From Rummeliibacillus pycnus_A (lineage in GTDB: Bacteria > Bacillota > Bacilli > Bacillales_A > Planococcaceae), in the NCBI RefSeq assembly GCF_044359855.1, contig NZ_CP132291.1:2294001-2358000 (forward strand): a stretch of 64,000 nt of DNA, in the 5' to 3' direction. Under the pieces are notes generated by a model. That model saw nothing but the letters and a program-made list of their open reading frames with translations, was not told the DNA's origin and did no database searches. Of this stretch, positions 26,115 to 34,799 are shown piece after piece. Both the position numbers and the translations under genes were made by a program. Each line of letters begins with the position of its first letter. Within the stretch, counting starts at the first letter, position 1.

Positions 26115-26657
26115 CTATGATGGCATAGGTGTTCGAGTTGGTTTTGAATAGCCCTCTTTATAATCTTGATCAATTTGTTGACGGATTTCTTTAAGAGAAT
26201 CCCCTTCTTGCGCTTGTTTAATTGATTTTATCGCAATTTCTACACAGACAATACAGCGTGTCCCGTGATCATCCCAGACAACTGCACCATCATCTTTTAC
26301 TTCCTTAATAAAACAATTCAAGTTACTTTTATGATTTGCACTTTCCGCACATCCACAATAGCAGGGCATCCATTTTAATACATCAGTAGCTTTTCCTGCA
26401 GCTTGATAAACCAACTTTAAATCTTTTGATTTATCATCTAAAAAACTAGGTAGTACATCTCGTGATGCAGTCTCCTCTTGAATATCACCATTTGCTAATG
26501 TACGTTGATGTTTTGCGTGATCTGTGTGTGCTGTTTCTGTTGTTTGTGCATGATTAAGATCTGTATGGTTTTCTTTTGATGTCTCATCTGTATTGTTGCC
26601 ACAAGCTGCAAGAAGCATTGTACCTGCTAGTAATACTGATAACCATTTTTTCTTCAC
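26115..26657 (-). CDS. PCYCGC-motif lipoprotein
   Basis: A 180-residue lipoprotein: signal peptide with lipobox LAAC (Cys19), a His/Thr/Asp-rich linker (NHTDLNHAQTTETAHTDHA, residues 29-47), then the PCYCGC motif (MPCYCGCAE) and a second CIVC pair. This is the PF13798 'PCYCGC' family found on the outside of Bacillales cells. Five to six cysteines plus the His-rich linker suggest metal binding or redox activity, but function is unknown. GTG start with AAGGGG 8 bases upstream. Monocistronic. Confidence 0.8.
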   Translation of the reverse strand: MKKKWLSVLLAGTMLLAACGNNTDETSKENHTDLNHAQTTETAHTDHAKHQRTLANGDIQEETASRDVLPSFLDDKSKDLKLVYQAAGKATDVLKWMPCYCGCAESANHKSNLNCFIKEVKDDGAVVWDDHGTRCIVCVEIAIKSIKQAQEGDSLKEIRQQIDQDYKEGYSKPTRTPMPS

Positions 26658-26834
26658 TTTAATACCCCTTTAGACCTTTTTTCTTCATTATACCTTAGCA
26701 GGGTATAATATAATATAGTAATGACAATTCAAAGATAGAGCTTATTGACGTTCTAACTTTAGAATTTCCTGTTATGTGATTTGCCAATCAACTATTTTAG
26801 CTATCCTACACTATTCAATTTATTGATTTACAAC

Positions 26835-26888
26835 AAAAAAAGATTGCTCTTAAGTCAGTTATAGCTGACCTAATCGAGCAATCTTTTT
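26835..26888 (-). terminator. Intrinsic terminator of the flotillin operon
   Basis: AAAGATTGCTC / GAGCAATCTTT outer stem with an inner GTCAG...CTGAC hairpin and A/T runs on both ends; adjacent to the flotillin stop. Confidence 0.9.
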
Positions 26889-26893
26889 ATTTA

Positions 26894-28429
26894 TTAATCT
26901 TCAGTGGTAGCAGCGGTTGATGCATTATTTGTTTGCTTTACACCATCAGCTAAACGCTCAATACTTGGACGGATTGTGTACTTGCCAGAATAATTTTCTA
27001 GCATTTCTTTCATATCAATACCTGATGATGCTTTTAATGTTTCTTGTAATGTAGCCATTAAATCCGTTGCGTAACCTGTTACTTTATTGGCTCCGCCACC
27101 TTCACCACTACCAGTATCAACAACTGTAATTTGATCAATATTAGATAATGGACTTGCTACTTGTTTTGCATATTCCGGCATCATTCGGATAATCATATCT
27201 AATACAGCTGCTTGGCCGAACTGTTCAAAAGCTTCTGCAATCTTACGTTTCGCTTCAGCTTCTGCTAAACCTTTTAATCTAATAATTTCGGCTTCTGATT
27301 CCCCTTGTGCTCGTTCAGAATCTGCTTTTGCCATACCATCTAAGCGAATTTTCTCAGCTTCAGCTTTTGCTTTTGCTTCAATTCGGTATTTCTCTGCATC
27401 TGCTTGTGCCAATTGCTTCATCTTTTCAGCTGCTGCATTTTGCTCAATTGCATAACGATCTGCATCCGCTTTTTTCTTCACTTCTGAGTCATATTGTTTC
27501 TCACGACGTAAAATTTCCTTTTCTTCTAATTCAATTTGCTTTTGACGTTCAATAATTTTAATTTGCATTTCTTGCTCAGTTACTTCTTGTTTTGAACGTG
27601 CAGTTTCCAACTCATAAGCTTGGTCGGCACGTGCTTTTGCAATATCTTGTTCTCTTCGGAATTCAGCCACTTTTAGTTGATTTTCTTTTTCAGCTTCGGC
27701 AATTTCAGTAGCACGTTCAAGTTCTGCCTTTTGAGCTTCTTTATCAGCTTCTGCACGCTTAATACGTGTTTCTTTTTCTGCATCTGCTGTGGCAATATCC
27801 GCATCACGTCTAACTTGTGCAATTCGAGGTTTCCCAAGTGAATCTAGGTAACCGTTTTTATCCCGTACATCTTTGATCGTGAAGGATACAATCGTTAAAC
27901 CCATTTTCGCTAAATCTTGAGAAGCAACACGTTGCACTTCTTGTGAGAATTTATCGCGGTTTTTATATATTTCTTCTACTGTCATTGAACCTAGAATAGA
28001 ACGCAAATGACCTTCTAATACTTCTCTTGCCTCATTCTCGCGTTCTTCTTTCGGTTTTCCTAAAAACTGTTCAGCTGCTGTGGCAATTTCTGCAATAGAT
28101 CCGCCGATTTTGATAATTGCAATCCCATCAGCCATTACAGGTACACCTTGTTCTGTATAAACTTCTGGTGTAGTCACTTCTAGTTTACTTGATAATAAGC
28201 TTAAAGGCTCTGCTTGTTGGAATACAGGTAATACAAATGTACCTCCACCACGGATAATTTTAATACGATTCCCTGCTTCATCCGTATGTACATTTTTTGC
28301 GCCCAAATAACTTCCTGTTACAATCAATGCTTCATCTGGACCTGCTGTGCGATATTTTGTTACGTAAACTCCGATAATTGCTAACAAAATAACAACTACT
28401 ATCCCACCGACAATTAATAATGGTAACAT
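26894..28429 (-). CDS. floT: Flotillin-like membrane scaffold protein
   Basis: A 511-residue SPFH-domain protein. One N-terminal membrane hairpin (residues 1-25) is followed by the SPFH/PHB domain (about 30-200) and a long Ala/Glu/Lys coiled coil (about 220-390) with the EA-repeat pattern (KAEAEKIRLDG etc.) of flotillins. FloT organises membrane microdomains and affects fluidity, signalling and secretion. Encoded just downstream of an NfeD-type protein (18-base gap), as in B. subtilis yuaF-floT. Operon is behind a SigW-type promoter. The third gene yuaI is absent. Confidence 0.93.
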   Translation of the reverse strand: MLPLLIVGGIVVVILLAIIGVYVTKYRTAGPDEALIVTGSYLGAKNVHTDEAGNRIKIIRGGGTFVLPVFQQAEPLSLLSSKLEVTTPEVYTEQGVPVMADGIAIIKIGGSIAEIATAAEQFLGKPKEERENEAREVLEGHLRSILGSMTVEEIYKNRDKFSQEVQRVASQDLAKMGLTIVSFTIKDVRDKNGYLDSLGKPRIAQVRRDADIATADAEKETRIKRAEADKEAQKAELERATEIAEAEKENQLKVAEFRREQDIAKARADQAYELETARSKQEVTEQEMQIKIIERQKQIELEEKEILRREKQYDSEVKKKADADRYAIEQNAAAEKMKQLAQADAEKYRIEAKAKAEAEKIRLDGMAKADSERAQGESEAEIIRLKGLAEAEAKRKIAEAFEQFGQAAVLDMIIRMMPEYAKQVASPLSNIDQITVVDTGSGEGGGANKVTGYATDLMATLQETLKASSGIDMKEMLENYSGKYTIRPSIERLADGVKQTNNASTAATTED

Positions 28430-28447
28430 TTCAATTCCCCCTATTTT

Positions 28448-28978
28448 TTAAAATAACGGCTCATATTCTCTAACATATAAAGTTCCTTTTGTAACTTCTA
28501 CGATGAGTACCTTTGAATCATATGGTATGGCCACATTATCATAGCTTGTGGCACGTTTTGAGATGATACCATTTACTGTCTCGACTATTACTTCACCAAA
28601 GCCATCAACAGGAATCGGAACAATTACTTTTCCTACTTGCCCACCCAAAGATTCATCGGTATAAGCCATTGATACTTCGGCTGATTTTAATGGAATTAAG
28701 ATGAAATAATAAAGTAGAAGATCTAATATTAATGAAAGAACTGCAGAAATAATACCAATTAAAATACTATTCAATGATGTAAATATTTCGATGATAAAAC
28801 CAAGTGCTGCAAAGAAAGTTAAAAAGGCTAAAATAACAGTTGGATTAAAAAATGGAATTCCTTCTCCAACTCCATCGACAATATCACCAAAGAATAGATA
28901 TAAAACCATACAAATAGCTAAAAATATAAATGAGTACAAATACCACTGTTCAACGGACCAAGAATTTATGTCAATCAT
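28448..28978 (-). CDS. yuaF: NfeD-family membrane protein, YuaF-like
   Basis: A 176-residue protein with three to four hydrophobic segments in the first 110 residues and a C-terminal OB-fold domain (about 115-176, GQVGKVIVPIPVDGFGEVIV), the NfeD layout that partners flotillins. ATG 28978 with AAGGGGG 5 bases upstream; an in-frame GTG two codons earlier overlaps the ribosome site. First gene of the operon with floT, read from the SigW promoter at 29021-29046. Confidence 0.88.
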   Translation of the reverse strand: MIDINSWSVEQWYLYSFIFLAICMVLYLFFGDIVDGVGEGIPFFNPTVILAFLTFFAALGFIIEIFTSLNSILIGIISAVLSLILDLLLYYFILIPLKSAEVSMAYTDESLGGQVGKVIVPIPVDGFGEVIVETVNGIISKRATSYDNVAIPYDSKVLIVEVTKGTLYVREYEPLF

Positions 28979-29020
28979 CTTCACCCCCTTAAATAATTAC
29001 TTATCTCATTCAATATGTAA

Positions 29021-29046
29021 TACGGATGATATACAAAAAAGTTTCA
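29021..29046 (-). promoter_or_regulatory. SigW-type ECF promoter of yuaF-floT
   Basis: On the minus strand TGAAAC (29046-29041), exactly 16 bases, CGTA (29024-29021). Both elements and spacing match the SigW consensus. SigW controls yuaF-floT in B. subtilis, so the regulation appears conserved. No sigW gene is in the window. Confidence 0.9.
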
Positions 29047-29218
29047 TTTTTTTCTGATTATTATTTCAATCATTATGCACATTCTATATGTTACAGGAAT
29101 GTAAATTTTGTTGAATTTCATATGATTATTATAGGGATTTTTTTCACGATTTGATATGATTATAGTTGCGTTCAAAATTAGATTTTCGGTGATTTATATA
29201 CGAATTAGGAGGCTTTAT

Positions 29219-29839
29219 ATGTTTAGCTCAAAAAAAGAAGACCCTTTCTTTACTGCATTGTTGAAAATTGCTCAAAATGTAAATGAAGCAACTCACTACG
29301 CTGATGATTTCAAAATTACAGGCGTTGCAGACCTGAAAGAGCTTAGTGTAACACTTAAGAAATACGAAACGGATGGAGATTCATTAATTCATGATTTAAT
29401 CCAAAAGTTAAATAAATCATTTATGACACCAATTGAACGTGAAGATATTTTAGAATTAGCTGTACGTATGGATGATGTCTTAGATGGCATTGAAGGCTGT
29501 ATCGCACACTTCGAAATGTTCTCACTTACTGAAGTTGATGATTATATGAGAGATTTCCTAAAATATATTGTACTTAGCACTGATGAAATCGCTACTGCTA
29601 TGGAACATTTGACAAACAAAAAATTAATTAACATGCGTGAACATGCCATTCTCATTAAGGATTATGAACGTAAATGTGATGAAGTATTACGTACTTCAAT
29701 TAAACAATTATTCTTACATGAAAAAGATCCTATCCGCATTATTCAATTTAAAGATATTTACGAACAACTTGAAGAAGTTGCTGACTATTGCCAAAATGTT
29801 GCCAACTCAATGGATACTATTATAATGCGTAATGCATAG
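29219..29839 (+). CDS. DUF47/PhoU-like protein, Pit partner
   Basis: A 206-residue, almost all-helical protein of the DUF47 (TIGR00153, YkaA) family, distantly related to PhoU. It opens FSSKKEDPFFTALLKIAQNV and carries conserved metal-binding-type helices (EREDILELAVRMDDVLDGIE; EEVADYCQNVANSMD). DUF47 proteins are almost always encoded with Pit phosphate transporters and are thought to modulate them. ATG 29219 has AGGAGG 6 bases upstream; the frame is open further 5' without a site. Fifteen bases separate it from pit. Confidence 0.9.
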   Translation: MFSSKKEDPFFTALLKIAQNVNEATHYADDFKITGVADLKELSVTLKKYETDGDSLIHDLIQKLNKSFMTPIEREDILELAVRMDDVLDGIEGCIAHFEMFSLTEVDDYMRDFLKYIVLSTDEIATAMEHLTNKKLINMREHAILIKDYERKCDEVLRTSIKQLFLHEKDPIRIIQFKDIYEQLEEVADYCQNVANSMDTIIMRNA

Positions 29840-29854
29840 GAGCTGTAGAAACAC

Positions 29855-30853
29855 ATGGATACTATAATAATTTTAACCGTTCTTGTTGTTATATTCGCGC
29901 TAGCATTCGACTTCATAAACGGTTTTCATGATACTGCAAATGCCATTGCTACAACTGTTTCAACACGTGCACTTTCGCCTCGAGTTGCAATAATTTTAGC
30001 TGCAACAATGAACTTTATCGGTGCAGTTACATTCACTGGCGTTGCTAAAGCATTAGCAAAAGATATTGTTGATCCATTTGCCCTGAATAATGGAATATAC
30101 ATTATTTTAGCGGCATTATTATCAGCAATCATATGGAATTTAGTTACGTGGTACTTCGGTATCCCTTCCAGCTCATCACACGCCTTAATCGGCTCATTAG
30201 CTGGTGCTGCAATTGCTGCTGCTGGGTTTTCTGCTATTAACTTTGCTGGTTTTATCAAAATTCTTAAAGGGTTACTTTTTTCACCATTTATCGCAATCAT
30301 CATTGGTTTCTTGATGATGTCCTTATTTAAAGCTTTATTTAAAAACTTAAATTTATACCGTTCTAATAAGGGTTTCCGGAAAGTACAGATACTCACCGCT
30401 GCTCTACAAGCTTTTACACACGGTACGAATGATGCTCAAAAATCAATGGGGATTATTACAATGGCCTTAATCGCAGCAGGATTTCAATCTGGGGATGATG
30501 TACCTATGTGGGTGCGTGTATCTTGTGCCGCTGCAATGGGACTAGGTACTTCTATCGGTGGTTATAAAATCATTAAAACCGTTGGTGGTAAAATCATGAA
30601 AATCCGCCCTGTTAATGGGGTTGCAGCTGACTTATCTTCATCTATCATCATCTACGGTGCCACTAGTTTAGGATTGCCAGTTTCTACAACTCATGTTATT
30701 TCTTCTTCAATTATGGGTGTAGGTGCTGCTCAAAATGCTAAAGGTGTACACTGGGGTGTTGCACGAAGAATCGTCATTACTTGGGTAATTACATTACCTA
30801 TAGCTATATTGTTAGGCGGATTAATCTTCACCATCTTTAATCTATTTATGTAA
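29855..30853 (+). CDS. pit: Low-affinity inorganic phosphate transporter (Pit)
   Basis: A 332-residue PHO-4 family carrier with about ten membrane helices. The duplicated signature is visible: FDFINGFHDTANAIATTVST near the N-terminus and QAFTHGTNDAQKSMG in the second half, the GANDVAN-type motifs that bind phosphate. Takes up metal phosphate with protons. Operon with the DUF47 gene, the same order as B. subtilis ykaA-pit. Ribosome site AGGAGC. Strong terminator downstream. Confidence 0.93.
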   Translation: MDTIIILTVLVVIFALAFDFINGFHDTANAIATTVSTRALSPRVAIILAATMNFIGAVTFTGVAKALAKDIVDPFALNNGIYIILAALLSAIIWNLVTWYFGIPSSSSHALIGSLAGAAIAAAGFSAINFAGFIKILKGLLFSPFIAIIIGFLMMSLFKALFKNLNLYRSNKGFRKVQILTAALQAFTHGTNDAQKSMGIITMALIAAGFQSGDDVPMWVRVSCAAAMGLGTSIGGYKIIKTVGGKIMKIRPVNGVAADLSSSIIIYGATSLGLPVSTTHVISSSIMGVGAAQNAKGVHWGVARRIVITWVITLPIAILLGGLIFTIFNLFM

Positions 30854-30905
30854 TTAAAACAATATGATAAAAATCTTTCAAAAGCTTACAGATTTTTTGT
30901 CTTCT

Positions 30906-30946
30906 CAAAAAAAGATTCTACCGCATTAGCGCATAGAATCTTTTTA
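30906..30946 (+). terminator. Intrinsic terminator of DUF47-pit operon
   Basis: AAAGATTCTA / TAGAATCTTT stem followed by TTATTTT, 55 bases past the Pit stop. Confidence 0.88.
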
Positions 30947-31083
30947 TTTTATCTAAAATTCTTACGATATCAACTGGCAGCTGAACGAACTTCACTCATT
31001 GTCAATTGGAATAGCATTGATGCCAACTAATCTGTAGCTTTTACAAAAATTTGCTGCATAGCAAAAATCCCCTTTGCAAAAGA

Positions 31084-31257
31084 TTAATATCTTGAATTTG
31101 AGATAATTGTCTGTGCCACTTCAGGTGTCAAACCTAATGATTTTTGATTAGGTTGATGTGGATTATTTTTAAAAAAAGCAAAAATTGACAAGAAGATTAG
31201 AATCATGCAAACAAGAACAATTCCAATAACTATTAATGTCGCCTTTTTTCCAGACAT
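31084..31257 (-). CDS. Small single-span membrane protein, hypothetical
   Basis: A 57-residue protein: short basic N-terminus (MSGKKA), one membrane helix (about residues 6-28) and a 28-residue tail with Pro, Asn and Gln (NPHQPNQKSLGLTPEVAQTI). ATG 31257 has AAGGGG 8 bases upstream; a GTG three codons earlier overlaps that site. I do not recognise it. It lies 52 bases downstream of the next hypothetical gene on the same strand, so co-transcription is likely. Confidence 0.65.
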   Translation of the reverse strand: MSGKKATLIVIGIVLVCMILIFLSIFAFFKNNPHQPNQKSLGLTPEVAQTIISNSRY

Positions 31258-31309
31258 CTTCCTCACCCCTTCTAATCTTGCTAATAAGCTCTATTATTGC
31301 AAGCGGTAA

Positions 31310-31777
31310 TTATTTATTAGATGGTTTAAATCCTTCTGCAAATAAATAGTCTTCGGCATCATCACGTGTGCCGAAACTTTCTTCTAAGTTAAAACCATGA
31401 TAAATGTTCCAGTAGGGTGCATCATTTACTAGAAGTAATTGATCGCCTGTGCGATTACGCCAAATTTGCTCAATTTTCACTTCTTCAACAGGTTCATCAA
31501 CTTCGGATAAATACATAATAGAATCTTCAATTACCTCGCGTAGTTCTTGTTCTGAGAAGTCACGAATATTGACTAGACCTCTTTCATCAGCATTATAGCG
31601 AAGTAAATCCCCAACATAGACGAAGCCATTGCCATTTGGATGTAGTTTTTCTACAACGATTTTTTTTTCGAATTGGCTACCTTCAAAGTGATAATTTAAG
31701 CGATTCATTGAAATTTCTTTGCGTGTTAGTTCTGAGAAACTTTCAATGATTTGTTGTTTTTGTTCAAATGTTAGCAT
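31310..31777 (-). CDS. Conserved hypothetical cytoplasmic protein
   Basis: A 155-residue acidic, soluble protein with no membrane segment. It opens LTFEQKQQIIESFSELTRKE and has an aromatic C-terminal part (DAPYWNIYHGFNLEESFGTR). No motif that I can name. Good AAAGGAGTAT ribosome site supports translation. Probably co-transcribed with the 57-residue membrane protein downstream. Function unknown. Confidence 0.7.
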   Translation of the reverse strand: MLTFEQKQQIIESFSELTRKEISMNRLNYHFEGSQFEKKIVVEKLHPNGNGFVYVGDLLRYNADERGLVNIRDFSEQELREVIEDSIMYLSEVDEPVEEVKIEQIWRNRTGDQLLLVNDAPYWNIYHGFNLEESFGTRDDAEDYLFAEGFKPSNK

Positions 31778-31853
31778 AGTATACTCCTTTGTCCTTAACA
31801 GTCTTTTTTAGTATACCATTATCCCCATTTTTAATCGCTTAAAACCGAAAAGA

Positions 31854-31890
31854 ACGAAATAGGCTGCATAATTTCCACAGCCTATTTCGT
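31854..31890 (-). terminator. Inverted repeat, terminator after the AI-2E-type permease
   Basis: ACGAAATAGGCTG / CAGCCTATTTCGT perfect 13-bp stem with an 11-base loop. On the minus strand it is followed by TCTTTTCGGTTTT, a broken T run. Confidence 0.75.
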
Positions 31891-31941
31891 TACCGAAATC
31901 TTTCTTTTAATAGTCTCATTAATGTAGTCAAATATAGTCAA

Positions 31942-32040
31942 TCATACGCACAAAATCTTCGCATGAATTTCAGCTCTTGTAGCCACACCTGTTTGTTGGC
32001 GATGCTCATCGAAGGTTTTTAAAATCTCACTTACACATTC
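31942..32040 (-). pseudogene. Coding remnant (LuxR-HTH-like tail) overlapping the end of the permease gene
   Basis: Downstream of the permease stop a different frame stays open to TGA at 31942. It reads protein-like: SEILKTFDEHRQQTGVATRA followed by EIHAKILCV. The TGVATRAEI part recalls the end of a LuxR-type HTH (KLGVxTRAEL). There is no start codon: the frame runs into the permease 3' end and meets a stop about 20 codons upstream. It could be the 3' end of a lost regulator gene. Identification is tentative. Confidence 0.3.
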
Positions 32041-33110
32041 TTTGTGGCTGTTGAACGAATGTCCTTCCGATGCTCATATATATTTTTCACAACAACTTTA
32101 CCTACTGCATACATTGGCACTCCTATTAATATCCCCACAAATCCTGCAATATTACCTGCTGCTAAAATAATCGTAATAACAGTTAAAGGATGGATATCTA
32201 GCGATTTCCCCATTACATTTGGTGTGATAAAGTTACTGTCTATTTGTTGTGCAACAAGTGTTATGACACATACCCAAACAGCTAGTATCGGATCCTGTAA
32301 AAATCCAACTACTACGGCAGGAACAAGTGCAATCCATGGTCCTATGAAAGGTACCATATTCATAAAGAACGCCAAGAGAGCTAGTAATATTGCATATTCA
32401 AGCCCGATTATTTTATATCCGATGAAAATAATGGTTGCTAGGATTAAACTAATCAATAATTGTCCTTGGATATAATTACGAAGTACATCATCGATTTCTG
32501 CCAATGTTTTCTTAATCCATTCACGACGTGATCCGGTAAATAGATTATAAACTTTTGGTGCAAATTTCTCGTGGTCCTTTAAAATGTAGATAAAGAAAAA
32601 TGGAACAAGGATTAATACAAATGCACCTGAAACGATACTAGAGATAAACTGAACTAAAAACTTACTAGTAGATACTGCATAACCTTGAATAGAATTCATT
32701 ACACCTTTAATCGCATCATTTAATTGAGTAGGGAAATTTTCACGATTCTTTAATACAGTATCGACCATATCTGTTAATTCATTTGCTAATGTTGGAGCCG
32801 CTTTTACCAAATTATTAATTTGCGCAGTAATAGGCGGGACAATAATAGCTATGAAACCATATATAGCTAAGCATAATAATAAAATAATTGTTAATATGCT
32901 TGCCCAACGTGGGAACTTTCTTTTTTCTAGGAAACGTTGAATCGGCTCTGTTACATAATATAAAATCCCGCCTGCTAATAGTGGGACGAATATTGCACTT
33001 AAAAGAGCCACGATTGGGTAAAAGAGGGATTTGATTTCAAGGAAATACTTCACGATTAGCAATGCTAGAAGTATACCAACACCCGCTTGAAACCATAGTT
33101 TTTTTGTCAA
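32031..33110 (-). CDS. AI-2E family transporter (UPF0118 permease)
   Basis: A 359-residue protein with seven to eight hydrophobic segments: two near the N-terminus, a soluble loop of about 80 residues (NNLVKAAPTLANELTDMVDT), then a C-terminal block with PFFFIYILKDHEK and the conserved NFITPNVMGKSLDIHPLTVI. This family (TqsA/YdiK/YueF) exports autoinducer-2 or acts as a Na+(Li+)/H+ antiporter in some cases; the substrate here is unknown. TTG start at 33110 with only a weak GAAG ribosome site, so expression may be low. No luxS in the window. Confidence 0.87.
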   Translation of the reverse strand: MTKKLWFQAGVGILLALLIVKYFLEIKSLFYPIVALLSAIFVPLLAGGILYYVTEPIQRFLEKRKFPRWASILTIILLLCLAIYGFIAIIVPPITAQINNLVKAAPTLANELTDMVDTVLKNRENFPTQLNDAIKGVMNSIQGYAVSTSKFLVQFISSIVSGAFVLILVPFFFIYILKDHEKFAPKVYNLFTGSRREWIKKTLAEIDDVLRNYIQGQLLISLILATIIFIGYKIIGLEYAILLALLAFFMNMVPFIGPWIALVPAVVVGFLQDPILAVWVCVITLVAQQIDSNFITPNVMGKSLDIHPLTVITIILAAGNIAGFVGILIGVPMYAVGKVVVKNIYEHRKDIRSTATKNV

Positions 33111-33255
33111 TTAACTTCACTACCTTCTACATATTTTATCTAAGTATTATTTTCATAGTTCAAGTATACTTCATACTCTAAGAAACTGGAAATGCACACT
33201 TCAAAAAAGGATTTGACCAAATGTAATTTTTGATCAAATCCTTTGGAAATACGTA

Positions 33256-34116
33256 TTATCCATAAATAATTTTTGGAGCTTTCCGGATTGAAACTTCCCA
33301 ATTAGTCCCTGTACCAACATGATAGGCATCAGCAAAGGATCCTTGATTGATGGCAATCCCGACATTATCTAATGAATTAATATATAGAAGTGGTTCCCCT
33401 ACGCGTAAATCTGCAAAAGAATGGCCGTAAGTCATGATACTTTGATAGATTTTACGATTATCAGTGCTTATCGTTACTTCGAAAGCATCACCATAGTTTT
33501 TTGCTAATCGTTTAAATTGACTACGTCGAACGTTTGTCCATAAATTTCCAAACGGTTTATCTACAATATCAATGATTCCAGTAATTACTCCATCTTCTAT
33601 CGTTGACTCTTTTAATTTTAGTTCTACAATATCTGAAACTTTTAATGAAGGGCCAACCTCTTCAAACGTAATAACTCCTGAAGCTAAGCGAGCTCCTGTA
33701 TAGGCGAAAATATCCCGTCCATGAAATGTATGTGATTCACCTGAATTAGGTAGACGGTTAATGGATTCATCAATTTCTCGAATTTCAGCGATACCATAAT
33801 AGCGTTTTATATGTGTCAACGTTCCGTTATCAGGGGTTACAATATATTGATCATTCACAGTTTTGACAACAACAGCCTTACGATCTGAACCAACCCCAGG
33901 GTCAACTACAGAAACAAACACAGTACCTTCTGGCCAATATTGTACGGTTTGCAATAAACGATAGCTTCCTTCCCAAATGTTAAACTGTGGAATTTGATGC
34001 GTAATATCATAAATCTTAATATCTGGATTTACACTATGTGCTACTCCATACATCGCACTAACTGCACCATCACTTATGCCAAAATCTGATTGAAAAACAA
34101 GTAAACCTTTCCCCAT
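33256..34116 (-). CDS. SAM hydroxide adenosyltransferase (DUF62, SAM hydrolase)
   Basis: A 286-residue protein of the SAM hydrolase/halogenase family (PF01887). Signature regions: QSDFGISDGAVSAMYGV at the N-terminus with the catalytic Asp, VFVSVVDPGVGSDRKAVVV near 75, TPDNGTLTH near 100 and FHGRDIFAYTGARLA near 140. These enzymes split S-adenosylmethionine to adenosine and methionine with water; relatives are halogenases, but the halide-pocket insert of fluorinase/chlorinase is not evident. ATG 34116 has GAGGAG 9 bases upstream; the ATG three codons earlier abuts it. Preceded by a full T-box leader, so expression answers to charging of a tRNA. Confidence 0.88.
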   Translation of the reverse strand: MGKGLLVFQSDFGISDGAVSAMYGVAHSVNPDIKIYDITHQIPQFNIWEGSYRLLQTVQYWPEGTVFVSVVDPGVGSDRKAVVVKTVNDQYIVTPDNGTLTHIKRYYGIAEIREIDESINRLPNSGESHTFHGRDIFAYTGARLASGVITFEEVGPSLKVSDIVELKLKESTIEDGVITGIIDIVDKPFGNLWTNVRRSQFKRLAKNYGDAFEVTISTDNRKIYQSIMTYGHSFADLRVGEPLLYINSLDNVGIAINQGSFADAYHVGTGTNWEVSIRKAPKIIYG

Positions 34117-34159
34117 TTGAAACATCTCCTCATTGAATATATTTCTGTCTAGGACTATC

Positions 34160-34472
34160 GCTAAAAAAAATCCCGCCCCTTACAACCAAATGATTGCAAA
34201 GGACGAGATATATACTCGTGTTACCACCTTTATTTACTACTTATTCACATAAGTAGCCTCCATCAGTGCAGAAATTTCAAGTGCTTCCTAGACTGTGATA
34301 TAGATAACGGGTATCAACTCCCGCCGCATCCTACTAATGCAAATGCACGTTCAAACCGGAGCTCAGAGGCCATTTTTCAAATGATAGATTTCTACTTCTT
34401 TTCAGCTACCGAAGCTCTCTTTTAGAAATACGTTCATTTTACTATTTCTCATCATCGCTTTTATTATTTACT
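34160..34472 (-). ncRNA. T-box riboswitch upstream of the SAM hydrolase gene
   Basis: On the minus strand: stem I with AGAGAG-CTTC-GG-TAGCTG-AAAA-GAAG distal loop; GAGCTCCGGTTTGAAC on its 3' side; TAGTAGG after it; a stem with GATACCCGTTATC; the T-box core AAAGGTGGTAACACGA at about 34212-34227; and a terminator (CTCGTCCTTTGCAA / TTGTAAGGGGCGGG plus eight Ts) at about 34163-34202. After TGAAC the sequence is GTGCA. The specifier is GUG (Val) in the strict TGAAC-NNN register, or UGC (Cys) if shifted one base; UGC is C-ending and followed by A, as most specifiers are. I cannot decide. Confidence 0.88.
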
Positions 34473-34478
34473 AATATT

Positions 34479-34507
34479 AATTTAAAGGTAACCACTCAAG
34501 TTGTCAA
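34479..34507 (-). promoter_or_regulatory. SigA promoter of the SAM hydrolase T-box leader
   Basis: On the minus strand TTGACA (34507-34502), 17 bases, TAAATT (34484-34479). Transcription would start close to 34472, at the beginning of the T-box leader. Confidence 0.8.
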
Positions 34508-34799
34508 TTAATTAATTGAAAATTCATTATAATCAATAAAAATAGAAATTTCAATCGATGAATTAAATATCACTTTTTAATCTTCCCTTTCTCTTTTCTT
34601 CATAGATTTTGGTTAATTCCTTAAACCCCATACACTTTTAGGTATATTTTACTACTTAATGTATATTTAATTTTAATTTAATGAGTTATTAAGTTTTAAT
34701 TAAGCGGAATTTAAGGTTCTAATGTTATAAATTATGTAAATCGCAAAAATTTATACATACGATTTCACATTCAAGCTTTTTTAGGGAGAGAAATAACTA
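34508..34799. other. AT-rich intergenic region before the DUF347 gene
   Basis: About 290 bases with very high AT content and many TTAAT/ATTAA tracts (34660-34705). No gene or structured RNA recognised. It should hold the promoter of the DUF347 gene, but no convincing hexamer pair was found. Confidence 0.4.
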
